Below are positions 33,397 through 40,660 of a DNA stretch of 64,000 bases, piece after piece. This DNA comes from Arthrobacter_E sp041360795 (GTDB lineage: Bacteria; Actinomycetota; Actinomycetes; Actinomycetales; Micrococcaceae): assembly GCF_041360795.1 (NCBI RefSeq), contig NZ_JBFUPW010000004.1, forward strand, positions 248,001 to 312,000, written 5' to 3'. The notes under the pieces are model-generated. The model worked only from the letters and a program-made list of their open reading frames with translations. It ran no database searches and was not told the origin of the DNA. A program made the position numbers and the translations under genes. How positions within the stretch are numbered: the stretch's first letter is position 1; every line of letters starts with the position of its first letter.

Positions 33397-34272
33397 CTAC
33401 GGACACCTGATTGTTGGAGCGCTCCAACATTTCCCGCCCCCTGATCGACTGCTCCATACGATGTCATTCCGCGCGGAATTCCGGGGATTTCGGCATCGTA
33501 TGGAGCAGTGGATCAGGGGTGGGATTCGAGGATTCGCACGATCTCTGTGAAACCCCTCCGCCGGGCGTTGTCGAGGGCCTTGCGGGTCCCGGATGCCGGG
33601 GTCCGCGCCCGCCGCCAGGAGGAGCCGGACGGCTTCCTGCTGGCGTGGCCCGCCCGTGTTCAGCAGGATCGCCTCCTGCATCCCCGTCCAGCCGAGGCGG
33701 TTCACATGGTTCACGGGCACCCCGGCCGCGATCAGGATCCGGATCGTCTCGACGTGTCCGTGCTCGCAGGCCGGGATGAGCGCGGTCCCGCCGAACCGGT
33801 TGACGCTCCGCACGTCCGCGCCTGCCGCCAAGGTGAGCCGCAGTACCTCATTGAACCCTTCCGCTCCGGCGTAGAGGAAGGCCGAATCCTGGATCGAGTC
33901 CTTGGCGTTGACGTCGCCGCCCTGCTCGATCAGGCGTTTCACCCCGGCGAGGTCGTTCCGTTTCGCGGTCCGGATGAGGTCCTGGTCCAGCCGGTCCCGT
34001 TGGGTCTGCGTCAGCCGGGATCGGGCGGCTGCGCGGGCCCTGTCGTCAAGTGCGGCGGGCGACGCCGTACTGCCGCTGTCCGCGGCTGGTGACCCTTCCT
34101 GAGTGGGGGACGACGCCGGCGGCGAGGTCCGCGCGGGGGGCGCGGCGTCGTCGTCGGGCGCCTGAGTGGAGCCCGGCTGAGCGGAACCCGGGGCGCACGC
34201 GCCGAGGAGCCCGACGGTGAGGACCGCCAGACTCCCCTTCAGCACGGCGCCACGCGTCGGCATGGCTTCCAT
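33397..34272 (-). CDS. Ankyrin-repeat lipoprotein, 3' end probably frameshifted
   Basis: The precursor has a lipobox (LLGAC, Cys26), an acidic Pro/Ser/Thr linker, and then three or four ankyrin repeats (residues about 95-225): DLAGVKRLIEQGGDVNAKD, FLYAGAEGFNEVLRLTLAAGADV, ALIPACEHGHVETIRILIAAGVPV. At GIRDPQG (near 33577-33582) the open frame departs from the ankyrin pattern and runs through the family A repeat to 33397. In another frame the expected ending ALDNARRRGFTEIVRILESHP-stop is intact and stops at 33513-33515. About eight bases seem lost at the junction. AGGAG lies five bases before ATG 34272. It follows the HbpS-like gene, so the pair acts outside the membrane, perhaps by binding each other. 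Confidence 0.65.
   Translation of the reverse strand: MEAMPTRGAVLKGSLAVLTVGLLGACAPGSAQPGSTQAPDDDAAPPARTSPPASSPTQEGSPAADSGSTASPAALDDRARAAARSRLTQTQRDRLDQDLIRTAKRNDLAGVKRLIEQGGDVNAKDSIQDSAFLYAGAEGFNEVLRLTLAAGADVRSVNRFGGTALIPACEHGHVETIRILIAAGVPVNHVNRLGWTGMQEAILLNTGGPRQQEAVRLLLAAGADPGIRDPQGPRQRPAEGFHRDRANPRIPPLIHCSIRCRNPRNSARNDIVWSSRSGGGKCWSAPTIRCP
33412..33429. promoter_or_regulatory. 18-bp perfect palindromic operator
   Basis: TGTTGGAGCGCTCCAACA is perfectly self-complementary. It lies about 50 bases upstream of the riboswitch in the promoter region of the exchanger-dtxR operon. Length and TGTT...AACA ends suit a DtxR/MntR-family site; the GAGCGCTC core would also suit a LacI-family sugar repressor. 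Confidence 0.6.
33438..33519. repeat. Family A hairpin repeat, copy 4
   Basis: Arms 33438-33463 and 33494-33519 pair over 26 positions with one mismatch (C in CGACT opposite G in AGTGGAT). The loop contains TTCCGCGCGGAA. It overlaps the 3' end of the ankyrin lipoprotein gene. Confidence 0.88.
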
Positions 34273-34280
34273 CGTGGCTC

Positions 34281-34874
34281 CTAGCGGCCCAGGATCGCCT
34301 CGGCGCCGGCTGCGGCGCAGGCCTCGTCGAGGGCTCCGTCGGGTGCGCCGCCGACGCCGATCCCCGCCACGGACACGCCGTTCACCTTCAGCGGGACACC
34401 GCCGGCCAGGAACAGGGTGCCCGGCAGATCGGCGATGGAGGGCTTGCCGTTGCCGCTGATGCGTCCGGCCAGCTCACTCGTGGGGGCGCCGAAGGCCGCC
34501 GCGGTGTAGGCCTTCTGCTTCGACGCCTCGAGGGTGTGCTGCGCGGCGTTGTCGCCCCGGAGAACCGCCTGGACCGTGCCGAAACGGTCCACGACCGTGA
34601 CCGAGACGAACGGGAGCTTGTCACCCACGCACTTGGCCAGGGCGGCCTGGACGGCCTTGGCGGAGGCGGTCGCGGAGATGCGGTTCTGCGAGACGGTGGT
34701 GCCCTCGCCGGCCGGGATGTCCGCCGTGGGAAGGCGATTGGCGGTCTCCGCGGCGGGCGCGGCCGCAGGCTGGGAGACCTGTTCGGCGTTCGCGGCGGCC
34801 GTGATGCCGCCGGTCAGGAGGAGCGCCGCCGCCGCTGCGGAGAGGACCTTGATGTTGCTCTTGCTGATGGCCAT
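34281..34874 (-). CDS. HbpS/GlcG-family exported haem-binding protein
   Basis: The 197-residue protein has a Sec-type signal (SNIKVLSAAAAALLLTGGITAAANA, cleavage near residue 29) and a GlcG/HbpS domain: ATASAKAVQAALAKCVGDKLPFVSVTVVDRFG, AFGAPTSELAG, LPGTLFLAGGVPLKVNGVSVAGIGVGGAPDGALDEACAAAG. In Streptomyces, extracellular HbpS binds haem and signals oxidative stress through the SenS/SenR pair. Here a histidine kinase and response regulator lie directly divergent, the same partnership. ATG 34874 is chosen for the signal peptide. An ankyrin lipoprotein gene follows after eight bases. Confidence 0.82.
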   Translation of the reverse strand: MAISKSNIKVLSAAAAALLLTGGITAAANAEQVSQPAAAPAAETANRLPTADIPAGEGTTVSQNRISATASAKAVQAALAKCVGDKLPFVSVTVVDRFGTVQAVLRGDNAAQHTLEASKQKAYTAAAFGAPTSELAGRISGNGKPSIADLPGTLFLAGGVPLKVNGVSVAGIGVGGAPDGALDEACAAAGAEAILGR

Positions 34875-35069
34875 GATGTGCCTGCCCTTCGGGAATGGAT
34901 CGTGCGTGGATCGGTTTCGGTGGTCTCGGTGCGAGCCCACGGACCCCGGCGTGCCGGGTCTGCCCCGGCCTTCCTGACGGATCCGTGAACTCCTGACATC
35001 CATCCTTCCGAGGTGCGGTTCCGGGCACATCGGCTGTTCCGGCAGGGGTTCGTCATGCCTTCGGGTGGC

Positions 35070-35093
35070 CGTCTCAGCCAAAAGGATGAGACG
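35070..35093. promoter_or_regulatory. Inverted repeat in the HbpS/SenS divergent promoter region
   Basis: CGTCTCA (35070-35076) and TGAGACG (35087-35093) are separated by ten bases. The repeat lies 26-49 bases upstream of the TAGAGT box of the kinase gene, where an activator or autorepressor would bind. A target of the adjacent response regulator is suggested by position only. Confidence 0.45.
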
Positions 35094-35118
35094 CGCCTTT
35101 CCTGTCGGCGCGGTCTCG

Positions 35119-35124
35119 TAGAGT
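35119..35124 (+). promoter_or_regulatory. -10 box of a probable leaderless promoter (sensor kinase)
   Basis: TAGAGT, six bases GGCCCC, then ATG 35131. No good -35 hexamer is present at the fitting distance. Confidence 0.55.
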
Positions 35125-35130
35125 GGCCCC

Positions 35131-36306
35131 ATGATCACCGCACCCCCGGCAGGCCGCGAGCGCTATCTCGGCGTGGCGGTGCACTGTGGCTTCGCGGTGC
35201 TTCTGACCGCCTCACTCATCCGATTCGTGCTGCGGCATGGACCGGACGAGAATTCCCTCGTCCTGGTCCTGGCTGCCGCGCTCTGCGTGCTGTACGCGGC
35301 CGCGGTCCGGCTGCGCGGACCTGCCCGTCCCGTGGTCCTGTGGATCCTCGTAGCGGTCTGGGCGGCGCTCGTCATCCTCGCTCCGAGCTTCGCGTGGTGT
35401 GCGTTCGCGGTCTTCTTCGTCGGGCGGTCCGCCGTGTCGGGGAAGGCCGCCGCGCTGGCGACCGGGCTGACGGCGCTGAGCACGTCCGTGGGGCTGTTCA
35501 AGCTCAGCGGGTACACCGACGTCGCGGCGCTTCTGGGCCCGGCAGCCGCAGCGCTGGTCCTCACACTCGTCTACGACCGCCTGGAAGCCGCCCTGTCCCG
35601 CCAGGCCCAGCTCAATGCGGAGCTGCGCACCGCGCAGGCCCAGACGGCCGCCGCGGAACGGGCCGCCGGCACTCTCGCGGAGCGGGAACGTGTCGCCCGC
35701 GAAATCCACGACACCGTGACGCAGGGCCTCGCGAGCACGGTGCTCCTGCTGGAGGCGGCGGATCGCACGGAGGGTCTGGGCCCCGAGGTCCGGCAGGCGA
35801 CCGAACAGCTCAGGGTGAACCTCGCGGAGACCCGGGGGCTGGTCCACAATCTCGCGACGGCCCGGGAACCCGATCTGCCGCTGGAGGAGGCCCTGGCCGT
35901 GGCCGTCCGACGCCACGTTCCGGCGATGCGGATCAACGTGACCGGCACCCCGCGGGCGCTGCCGCCCGAGGTGCGGCACGCCGTCGTGCGCATCGCCCAG
36001 AGCGCAGCGGCGAACGTCGAGCGGCATGCCTCCGCCCAGGGGGCGAGCGTCACTCTCGGCTATCTGCCGGGGTCCGTCACGCTGGATGTGTACGACGACG
36101 GCGTGGGCTTCGTGCCCGCCGCCACCTCGGCGCCGGGCCCGGACGGAGGGTACGGGCTGCGCGCCATGCGGCAGCGGGTCGAACAGCTCGGCGGCACTTT
36201 CGCGGTGGAATCCGCGCCGGGCGAGGGAACGGTCATCGGCGTGGAGATCCCGGCCGGGGACACCGGCGTGGTGGAGGACAGCGCAGTGGAAGGAGGAACG
36301 GCATGA
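35131..36306 (+). CDS. SenS-like sensor histidine kinase
   Basis: The 391-residue NarL-type kinase has four or five N-terminal membrane spans (residues 10-155), a coiled-coil (LNAELRTAQAQTAAAERAAGTLAERERV), and the HisKA_3 motif VAREIHDTVTQGLAS with the phosphorylated His near residue 194. The HATPase_c domain has VRIAQSAAANVERHA (N box) and DDGVGF...GGYGLRAMRQRV (G boxes). It autophosphorylates and passes phosphate to the regulator whose gene overlaps its stop codon. It lacks a large extracellular domain, so sensing through an exported partner such as the adjacent HbpS-like protein is plausible. Confidence 0.83.
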   Translation: MITAPPAGRERYLGVAVHCGFAVLLTASLIRFVLRHGPDENSLVLVLAAALCVLYAAAVRLRGPARPVVLWILVAVWAALVILAPSFAWCAFAVFFVGRSAVSGKAAALATGLTALSTSVGLFKLSGYTDVAALLGPAAAALVLTLVYDRLEAALSRQAQLNAELRTAQAQTAAAERAAGTLAERERVAREIHDTVTQGLASTVLLLEAADRTEGLGPEVRQATEQLRVNLAETRGLVHNLATAREPDLPLEEALAVAVRRHVPAMRINVTGTPRALPPEVRHAVVRIAQSAAANVERHASAQGASVTLGYLPGSVTLDVYDDGVGFVPAATSAPGPDGGYGLRAMRQRVEQLGGTFAVESAPGEGTVIGVEIPAGDTGVVEDSAVEGGTA

Positions 36307-36923
36307 TCACGGTGCTGCTGGTGGACGACCATCTGGTGGTGCGGAGCGGGCTCAGGGCACTGCTCAGCACCCAGCCGGACATCAAGGTGGTGGCTGAGGC
36401 GTCCTCGGGTGAGGAGGGCGTGGCGGTCGCACTGGAACAGGCGCCGGACGTGGTGCTGATGGATCTGGCCATGGGAGCGGGGATCGACGGGATCGAAGCG
36501 ATCCGGCGGCTGCGGGCCGAGCGTCCCGCACAGGCCGTCCTGGTGTTCACCACCTACGATTCGGACGCGGACATCGTGCGTGCCGTCGACGCCGGGGCCA
36601 TGGGGTACCTCCTCAAGGACGCCGCCCCGGACGAGATCTTCGCCGCGGTGCGGGGCGCCTCCCGGGGGCAGAGCCACATGAGCGCGCCCGTCGCGAGCCG
36701 GCTCTTCCAGCAGATGCGGAACCCCGACGAGGCGCTGACACCCCGGGAGGCGGAATTGCTGACCCTCTTGACCCAGGGGCTTTCGAACAAGGAACTCGGC
36801 CGGAAGCTGTTCATTTCCGAGGCCACGGTCAAGACCCATCTGGCGCACATCTACGCGAAGCTCGGGGTGGATTCGCGGGCCGCCGCCATCGCGAAGGCAC
36901 TGCGCCGCGAGGGGATGCGATGA
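36303..36923 (+). CDS. SenR-like NarL/LuxR-type response regulator
   Basis: The 206-residue protein has a receiver domain starting ITVLLVDDHLVVRSGL, phosphoacceptor Asp in DVVLMDLAMG (about residue 54) and conserved Lys in GYLLKDA. A LuxR-type DNA-binding domain follows (LTPREAELLTLLTQGLSNKE, then ISEATVKTHLAHIYAKLGV). It overlaps the kinase stop by four bases (ATGA) and the next gene by four bases. Expected to control the divergent hbpS-like operon and possibly oxidative-stress genes elsewhere, as in the Streptomyces system. Confidence 0.88.
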   Translation: MITVLLVDDHLVVRSGLRALLSTQPDIKVVAEASSGEEGVAVALEQAPDVVLMDLAMGAGIDGIEAIRRLRAERPAQAVLVFTTYDSDADIVRAVDAGAMGYLLKDAAPDEIFAAVRGASRGQSHMSAPVASRLFQQMRNPDEALTPREAELLTLLTQGLSNKELGRKLFISEATVKTHLAHIYAKLGVDSRAAAIAKALRREGMR

Positions 36924-37399
36924 CCGTGCGCGCTGAGGACATCGCGGAGCTGGTGTCCCGCAGGCAGGGGCCTGTGCGGTTCCTGCTGTTCGCCCCCGGG
37001 CTGACCGGCCATCCCCTGGACGATCAGGACGAGGTGTTCGCGGCGGCCGTCGAGGACCTGGGTGAAGAGGCCGTGCTGCTCGGCGAGGCGCCGCTGCTGT
37101 TCGCCGGGCTGCACGCGAAGAACCTGTTCGCGCGTCGAATGGAGAGCGTGGGGTTCCTTGTGACCGACCAGGCCGTGCATGTGCGGGATGCTCCGTCGAC
37201 GCCGGTGGAGCCGTCAGCGGTGCGTTCCGTGGAGTTCGACTGGACCGCGGACCCGTTCACCGAGGCCCGACGGGTGGCCCGGCTCGCCTCGGCCACATTC
37301 GACCACCGCTGGGCGCAGACCCTGACGTCCCGTGAGGCACTGCGCGAGTCGCTGGATGTGGTGCGGGATGTGGTGGAGCTGGTGCTGAAGGCCGGGTGA
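36920..37399 (+). CDS. Uncharacterised protein coupled to the response regulator
   Basis: The 159-residue soluble protein has no recognised family: PVRFLLFAPGLTGHPLDDQDEVFAAAVEDLG, LLFAGLHAKNLFARRMESVGFLVTDQAVHVRD, then a helical C-terminus (REALRESLDVVRDVVELVL). The middle segment reads like a PH-like/GRAM fold used for membrane or phosphate signalling, but this is not firm. It overlaps senR-like by ATGA, so it belongs to the same operon and may modulate the two-component system. Its stop codon lies in the following hairpin. Confidence 0.6.
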   Translation: MTVRAEDIAELVSRRQGPVRFLLFAPGLTGHPLDDQDEVFAAAVEDLGEEAVLLGEAPLLFAGLHAKNLFARRMESVGFLVTDQAVHVRDAPSTPVEPSAVRSVEFDWTADPFTEARRVARLASATFDHRWAQTLTSREALRESLDVVRDVVELVLKAG

Positions 37400-37428
37400 A
37401 CTCACTCACGGTGTGCGCGAGTTCACCC
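37394..37428. terminator. Hairpin covering the stop codon of the sensor operon
   Basis: GGGTGAACTC (37394-37403) pairs with GAGTTCACCC (37419-37428); the TGA inside the left arm is the stop codon. The sequence just after it, TGAAACAGCGGG, resembles the start of the family B hairpin arm. Confidence 0.65.
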
Positions 37429-37482
37429 TGAAACAGCGGGTTATCGGCCCCGGTCCGGCCGCTCCGATGGAACACTCGTGTC

Positions 37483-38580
37483 ATGCGCTCAGTTCACCTC
37501 ACGTCCGCATTCATGGCCATGGGATTCGGCCTGGTCACCGGGATCCTGCTCTTCGTCCCGTTCGTGGCCGCCAGCTACCGGAGACGGGGCCGTCTCACCG
37601 CCGGACGCTTCGTCCTCTGGGGCGCCGCGCTCGTGTACTTCTGGGCCATCTGGACGTACACGCTGCTGCCCCTGCCCGACCCGGCCGGTTACCAGTGCGT
37701 CGGGGCGAACGTTCAGCCGTTCGCCTTCGTCCAGCACATCCGGGATTCGCTGGCGTCATCCGGTGGCGGCCTCCGAGCGGCCGTCATGGACTTCGCGGTC
37801 CTGCAGGTGGTCTTCAACGTGGTGCTGTTCATGCCGCTCGGGTTCTTCATCCGGGTGCTGGGCGGGCGGGGCGTCGTGATCGCGACCCTGACCGGCTTGG
37901 CGACGACGGCGCTGATCGAGTTCACCCAGCTGACCGGCGTGTGGGGGCTGTACCCGTGCGCCTACCGATTCTTCGACGTCGACGACCTGATGGCCAACAC
38001 CCTCGGCGCCCTCCTCGGCTCCCTCATCGCTCTGCCGTTCGTCGGGCGACGGCACAGCGTCACTCCGGCCGCCGACGTCGCGCGTCCGGTCACCAAACCC
38101 CGGCGCTTCCTGGGGGTGCTGTGCGACTGGCTGGCGTTCGTCCTGCTCAGCGTGTCGATCACGGTCGGCATCCGCGCGGTCCTGCTCTACGTCCTCAACG
38201 ACCGCGAAGCACTCAACCAGGACGACTACTCCGGGGTGGTCGGCACCGGCGTCGCGTTCCTGGTGTGGCTGGTGGTCACGCTGGTAAGCGGACGCACCGT
38301 CGGCGACCAGGCGGTCCAGCTCCAGTACGACGGCGGGCCCCTCCCCCGCCCGCTTGCCCGGCTCCTGCGCCTGCTCGGCGGGATCGGCGGCTATGCGCTG
38401 CTCGGCCTTCTCCCGGAGGGGTTCGACTGGGTGGAATCCCTGTTCGTCCTCGTGTCCCTCGGGGCGCTGGTGTTCAGCGCGAAGGGCCGTGGCCTGCCGG
38501 GCCTGGTGTCGGGCCAGCAGGTCCAGGATGCGCGGGAGGCGCGGGCGACCGCGCCTGTGAGGCCGATCGCCAGGGGCTGA
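37483..38580 (+). CDS. VanZ-like membrane protein with RDD-like C-terminal part
   Basis: The first half of this 365-residue protein is VanZ-like: about five spans with YTLLPLPDPAGY, FNVVLFMPLGFFIRVLGG, ALIEFTQLTGVWGLYPCAYRFFDVDDLMANTLGALLG. The second half (from about residue 205) looks like an RDD domain: RRFLGVLCDWLAFVLLS, then GRTVGDQAVQLQ, with three more spans. VanZ proteins are linked to low-level glycopeptide tolerance; RDD proteins are often transport-related. The combined protein is likely a cell-envelope protein of unknown function. Downstream is a family B hairpin. Confidence 0.75.
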   Translation: MRSVHLTSAFMAMGFGLVTGILLFVPFVAASYRRRGRLTAGRFVLWGAALVYFWAIWTYTLLPLPDPAGYQCVGANVQPFAFVQHIRDSLASSGGGLRAAVMDFAVLQVVFNVVLFMPLGFFIRVLGGRGVVIATLTGLATTALIEFTQLTGVWGLYPCAYRFFDVDDLMANTLGALLGSLIALPFVGRRHSVTPAADVARPVTKPRRFLGVLCDWLAFVLLSVSITVGIRAVLLYVLNDREALNQDDYSGVVGTGVAFLVWLVVTLVSGRTVGDQAVQLQYDGGPLPRPLARLLRLLGGIGGYALLGLLPEGFDWVESLFVLVSLGALVFSAKGRGLPGLVSGQQVQDAREARATAPVRPIARG

Positions 38581-38609
38581 CCGTCCCCGCCTCACTTCAC
38601 CCCAGCCCC

Positions 38610-38674
38610 GAAACAGTGGATTCCCGTCGAAACCGCGTGTTAAACACACTGTTTCGACGGGAATCCACTGTTTC
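38610..38674. repeat. Family B hairpin repeat, copy 1
   Basis: Arms 38610-38633 and 38651-38674 are perfect over 24 bases (GAAACAGTGGATTCCCGTCG...). The 17-base loop contains GTGTT-A-AACAC. CCCC/GGGG flanks extend the stem. The right arm carries the stop codon of the next minus-strand gene. Confidence 0.88.
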
Positions 38675-39206
38675 AGGGGACGGCCAGGGACGTCGCTTGA
38701 GCCGCGACCGGAAGCGGCGGGTTCTGAGCGTCGCTTCGTTCGTCCATGAGCCTCAACGCCGATTTCGCGGCGATACTCCACTCGATGCACCGGTTCCGAT
38801 ACAGGTTTGCCCGGAAACTCACGGCGGCATAGAAGATGATCAGGAGCGCAGCCAAGCTACAGAGCATCCACATCACCTCCACATAGGTCTGTCCGGCGTC
38901 CTGGACGGTCAGCTTCGTCTGCAGTCGTGGATCCTCCGCCATGAACCCGGCGAATGCGATGAGTCCGGTGCTCACCACCGAAAAAGCGAGACCGATGATT
39001 CCCACGAAGTTCAGGAGATGCCCCCAGGCCGGGTCGGTGATCCCCCGTTGCTTCTCTTCGAGCAGAGTCTCGACTTCGGCACGAGGACGATTCGAAAGGT
39101 GCTCGATCTCCTCACGACCGGGCCGTCGGAAACCCGTCCGCAAGGGTCGGATGGGGTCGTCAGCCACGAGCCTGAGCGAACGGGTCAAGTTCTGGTAGAT
39201 GCGCAA
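38673..39206 (-). CDS. Two-span membrane protein bracketed by repeats, unknown function
   Basis: The 177-residue protein has a charged cytoplasmic N-terminus (RSLRLVADDPIRPL, PRAEVETLLEEKQRG) and two membrane spans (about residues 66-92, FVGIIGLAFSVVSTGLIAFAGF, and 108-130, VMWMLCSLAALLIIFYAAV). A basic tail with an AKSALRLMDE helix follows. No family is recognised. Base composition looks less GC-rich than the neighbours. The stop codon is provided by family B copy 1, and copy 2 lies 136 bases upstream of the start. This suggests a small acquired cassette. Confidence 0.55.
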   Translation of the reverse strand: MRIYQNLTRSLRLVADDPIRPLRTGFRRPGREEIEHLSNRPRAEVETLLEEKQRGITDPAWGHLLNFVGIIGLAFSVVSTGLIAFAGFMAEDPRLQTKLTVQDAGQTYVEVMWMLCSLAALLIIFYAAVSFRANLYRNRCIEWSIAAKSALRLMDERSDAQNPPLPVAAQATSLAVP

Positions 39207-39341
39207 GGTTTCTCCTCCTTCTTCGGGCGGGAACGAGTCATTCGCTCCTCACTCCTCAAAGCCAGGCTCCACCCTCCATGCGGACAGCTTGCGACAAGAT
39301 TTCGACAGATTTTTCACCTGTCCCAGCACGTCCCGCCCCCC

Positions 39342-39408
39342 TGAAACAGTGGATTCCCGCCGAAACCGCGTGTTAAACACACTGTTTCGACGGGAATCCA
39401 CTGTTTCA
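39342..39408. repeat. Family B hairpin repeat, copy 2
   Basis: Arms 39342-39366 and 39384-39408 pair over 25 positions with one mismatch (CCCGCCG against CGACGGG). The 17-base loop is identical to copy 1, so loop sequence as well as stem is conserved. Confidence 0.88.
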
Positions 39409-39433
39409 GCGGGTCCGCCCCGCAGGACTCACC

Positions 39434-40570
39434 TCACCAGTGCGCGCGCCAGTACTGCGGTGCGAACGGGGTCTTGTCCAGGGGTTCGCCGAGGGAGCGG
39501 GCCGCGAGCGCGGGCCAGTTCGGCTCCTTGAGGGCGGCCCGGGCGATCGAGACGCCGTCCGCCTGGCCGTTCACCAGGACCTGTTCGGCCTGCTGCGCTT
39601 CGTTGATCATGCCGACGGCGCTGACGAAGGCGTCGTTCTCCACGCCGCGCTCCTCGGCGTCCGCGGCCAGGGCCTTCTTCACCTCGGCCGCGAGCGCGAT
39701 CTGATACCCCGGGCCGGTGGGACCGTGGTACGCGCCGATGCCTCCGCTGGACAGGTCGAACACGGTCACTCCCTCGGCCCGGAGTTCCACCGCGAGACGG
39801 GCGGTCTCCTCGATGGTCCAGCCGCCCTCGACCCAGTCGGACCCGGAGAACCGCACACCCAGCGGCTTGTCGGCCGGCCAGACCTCACGCACCGCGGCCA
39901 CGACCTCCCGCAGGTACCGGGTCCGGCCCTCGTAGGAGCCTCCATAGGAGTCCGTGCGGGTGTTGCTCAGCGGGGACAGGAATTGGTGCACCAGGTAGCC
40001 GTGGGCGGCGTGGATCTGGATGAAGTCGAAGCCGGCCTCATCGGCGCGACGGGCGGCGGCGGCCCAGGAGGCGACGGACTCCTGGATCTCGTCGACGGTC
40101 AGCTCATGCGACTCGGCCAGACCATGGACCGAGGTGACGGACGGCGCCACGGTGACCCAGCCGCCGTCGTCCACCGGGACGGACCCGGTCAGACCCCGGT
40201 CCACCCAGCGCGGCAGCCAGCCGTACGTGGAGGCCTTGCCACCGGCATGGGCCAGCTGCACGCCGGCCGCGGCGCCCTGGCTCTTGATGAAGGAGATGAT
40301 CGGCTTGAAGGCCTCCACCTGCTCGTCGTTCCACAGGCCGAGGTCCTCCGGGGAGATCCGTCCCTCCGGCACCACGGCGGTGGCCTCGGTGATCACCATG
40401 CCGAAACCGCCGGCGGCGCGGGCGCCCAGGTGCGCCTGATGCCAGGCGGTCGGCACGCCGTCGCGCGCATCCACGGAGTACATGCACATGGGAGCGAGGA
40501 AGGTCCGGTTGCGCAGCGTGAGCTGGCCGGACGGGGCTGACAGGACTGCTTCACTGAAAAGTTGGCTCAC
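39434..40570 (-). CDS. NADH:flavin oxidoreductase, YqjM-like Old Yellow Enzyme
   Basis: The 378-residue TIM-barrel flavoenzyme has FLAPMCMYS near residue 25, a Cys as in YqjM-type enzymes. Substrate-binding HAAHGYLVHQFLSPLSNTRTDSYGGS lies near residue 180 and a conserved GVRFSGSDW strand follows. It reduces activated C=C bonds or xenobiotics with NAD(P)H and is often oxidative-stress induced. The start is taken as GTG 40570 (SQLFSEAVLSAPS); upstream codons of the open frame are not similar. Divergent from xthA. Confidence 0.88.
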   Translation of the reverse strand: MSQLFSEAVLSAPSGQLTLRNRTFLAPMCMYSVDARDGVPTAWHQAHLGARAAGGFGMVITEATAVVPEGRISPEDLGLWNDEQVEAFKPIISFIKSQGAAAGVQLAHAGGKASTYGWLPRWVDRGLTGSVPVDDGGWVTVAPSVTSVHGLAESHELTVDEIQESVASWAAAARRADEAGFDFIQIHAAHGYLVHQFLSPLSNTRTDSYGGSYEGRTRYLREVVAAVREVWPADKPLGVRFSGSDWVEGGWTIEETARLAVELRAEGVTVFDLSSGGIGAYHGPTGPGYQIALAAEVKKALAADAEERGVENDAFVSAVGMINEAQQAEQVLVNGQADGVSIARAALKEPNWPALAARSLGEPLDKTPFAPQYWRAHW

Positions 40571-40648
40571 GATGATGGGCAACCCCGCGTCGCCGGATCG
40601 TATTCCGATGGTGACGCCGCGGGTCACCAAACTGTCAGTCCGCTTTGA

Positions 40649-40654
40649 TAGCTT
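40649..40654 (+). promoter_or_regulatory. -10 box of a probable leaderless promoter (xthA)
   Basis: TAGCTT, six bases GGGAGC, then GTG 40661. GGGAG lies only one base before the start, too close to act as a ribosome site. Confidence 0.5.
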
Positions 40655-40660
40655 GGGAGC

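Noticed and set aside
31905..33410. Long plus-strand open frame opposite the exchanger gene
   Set aside because: Low-complexity Arg/Glu/Asp sequence without motifs; the minus strand encodes a clear CaCA exchanger and riboswitch.
35013..36302. 636-codon frame ending in the response regulator
   Set aside because: Only its last 206 codons form the regulator; the rest is Arg/Gly-rich shadow of the kinase gene.
38610..39408. Insertion sequence formed by the two family B hairpins
   Set aside because: No transposase-like protein lies between them and no target-site duplication is evident, so only a cassette or MITE-like element is considered.
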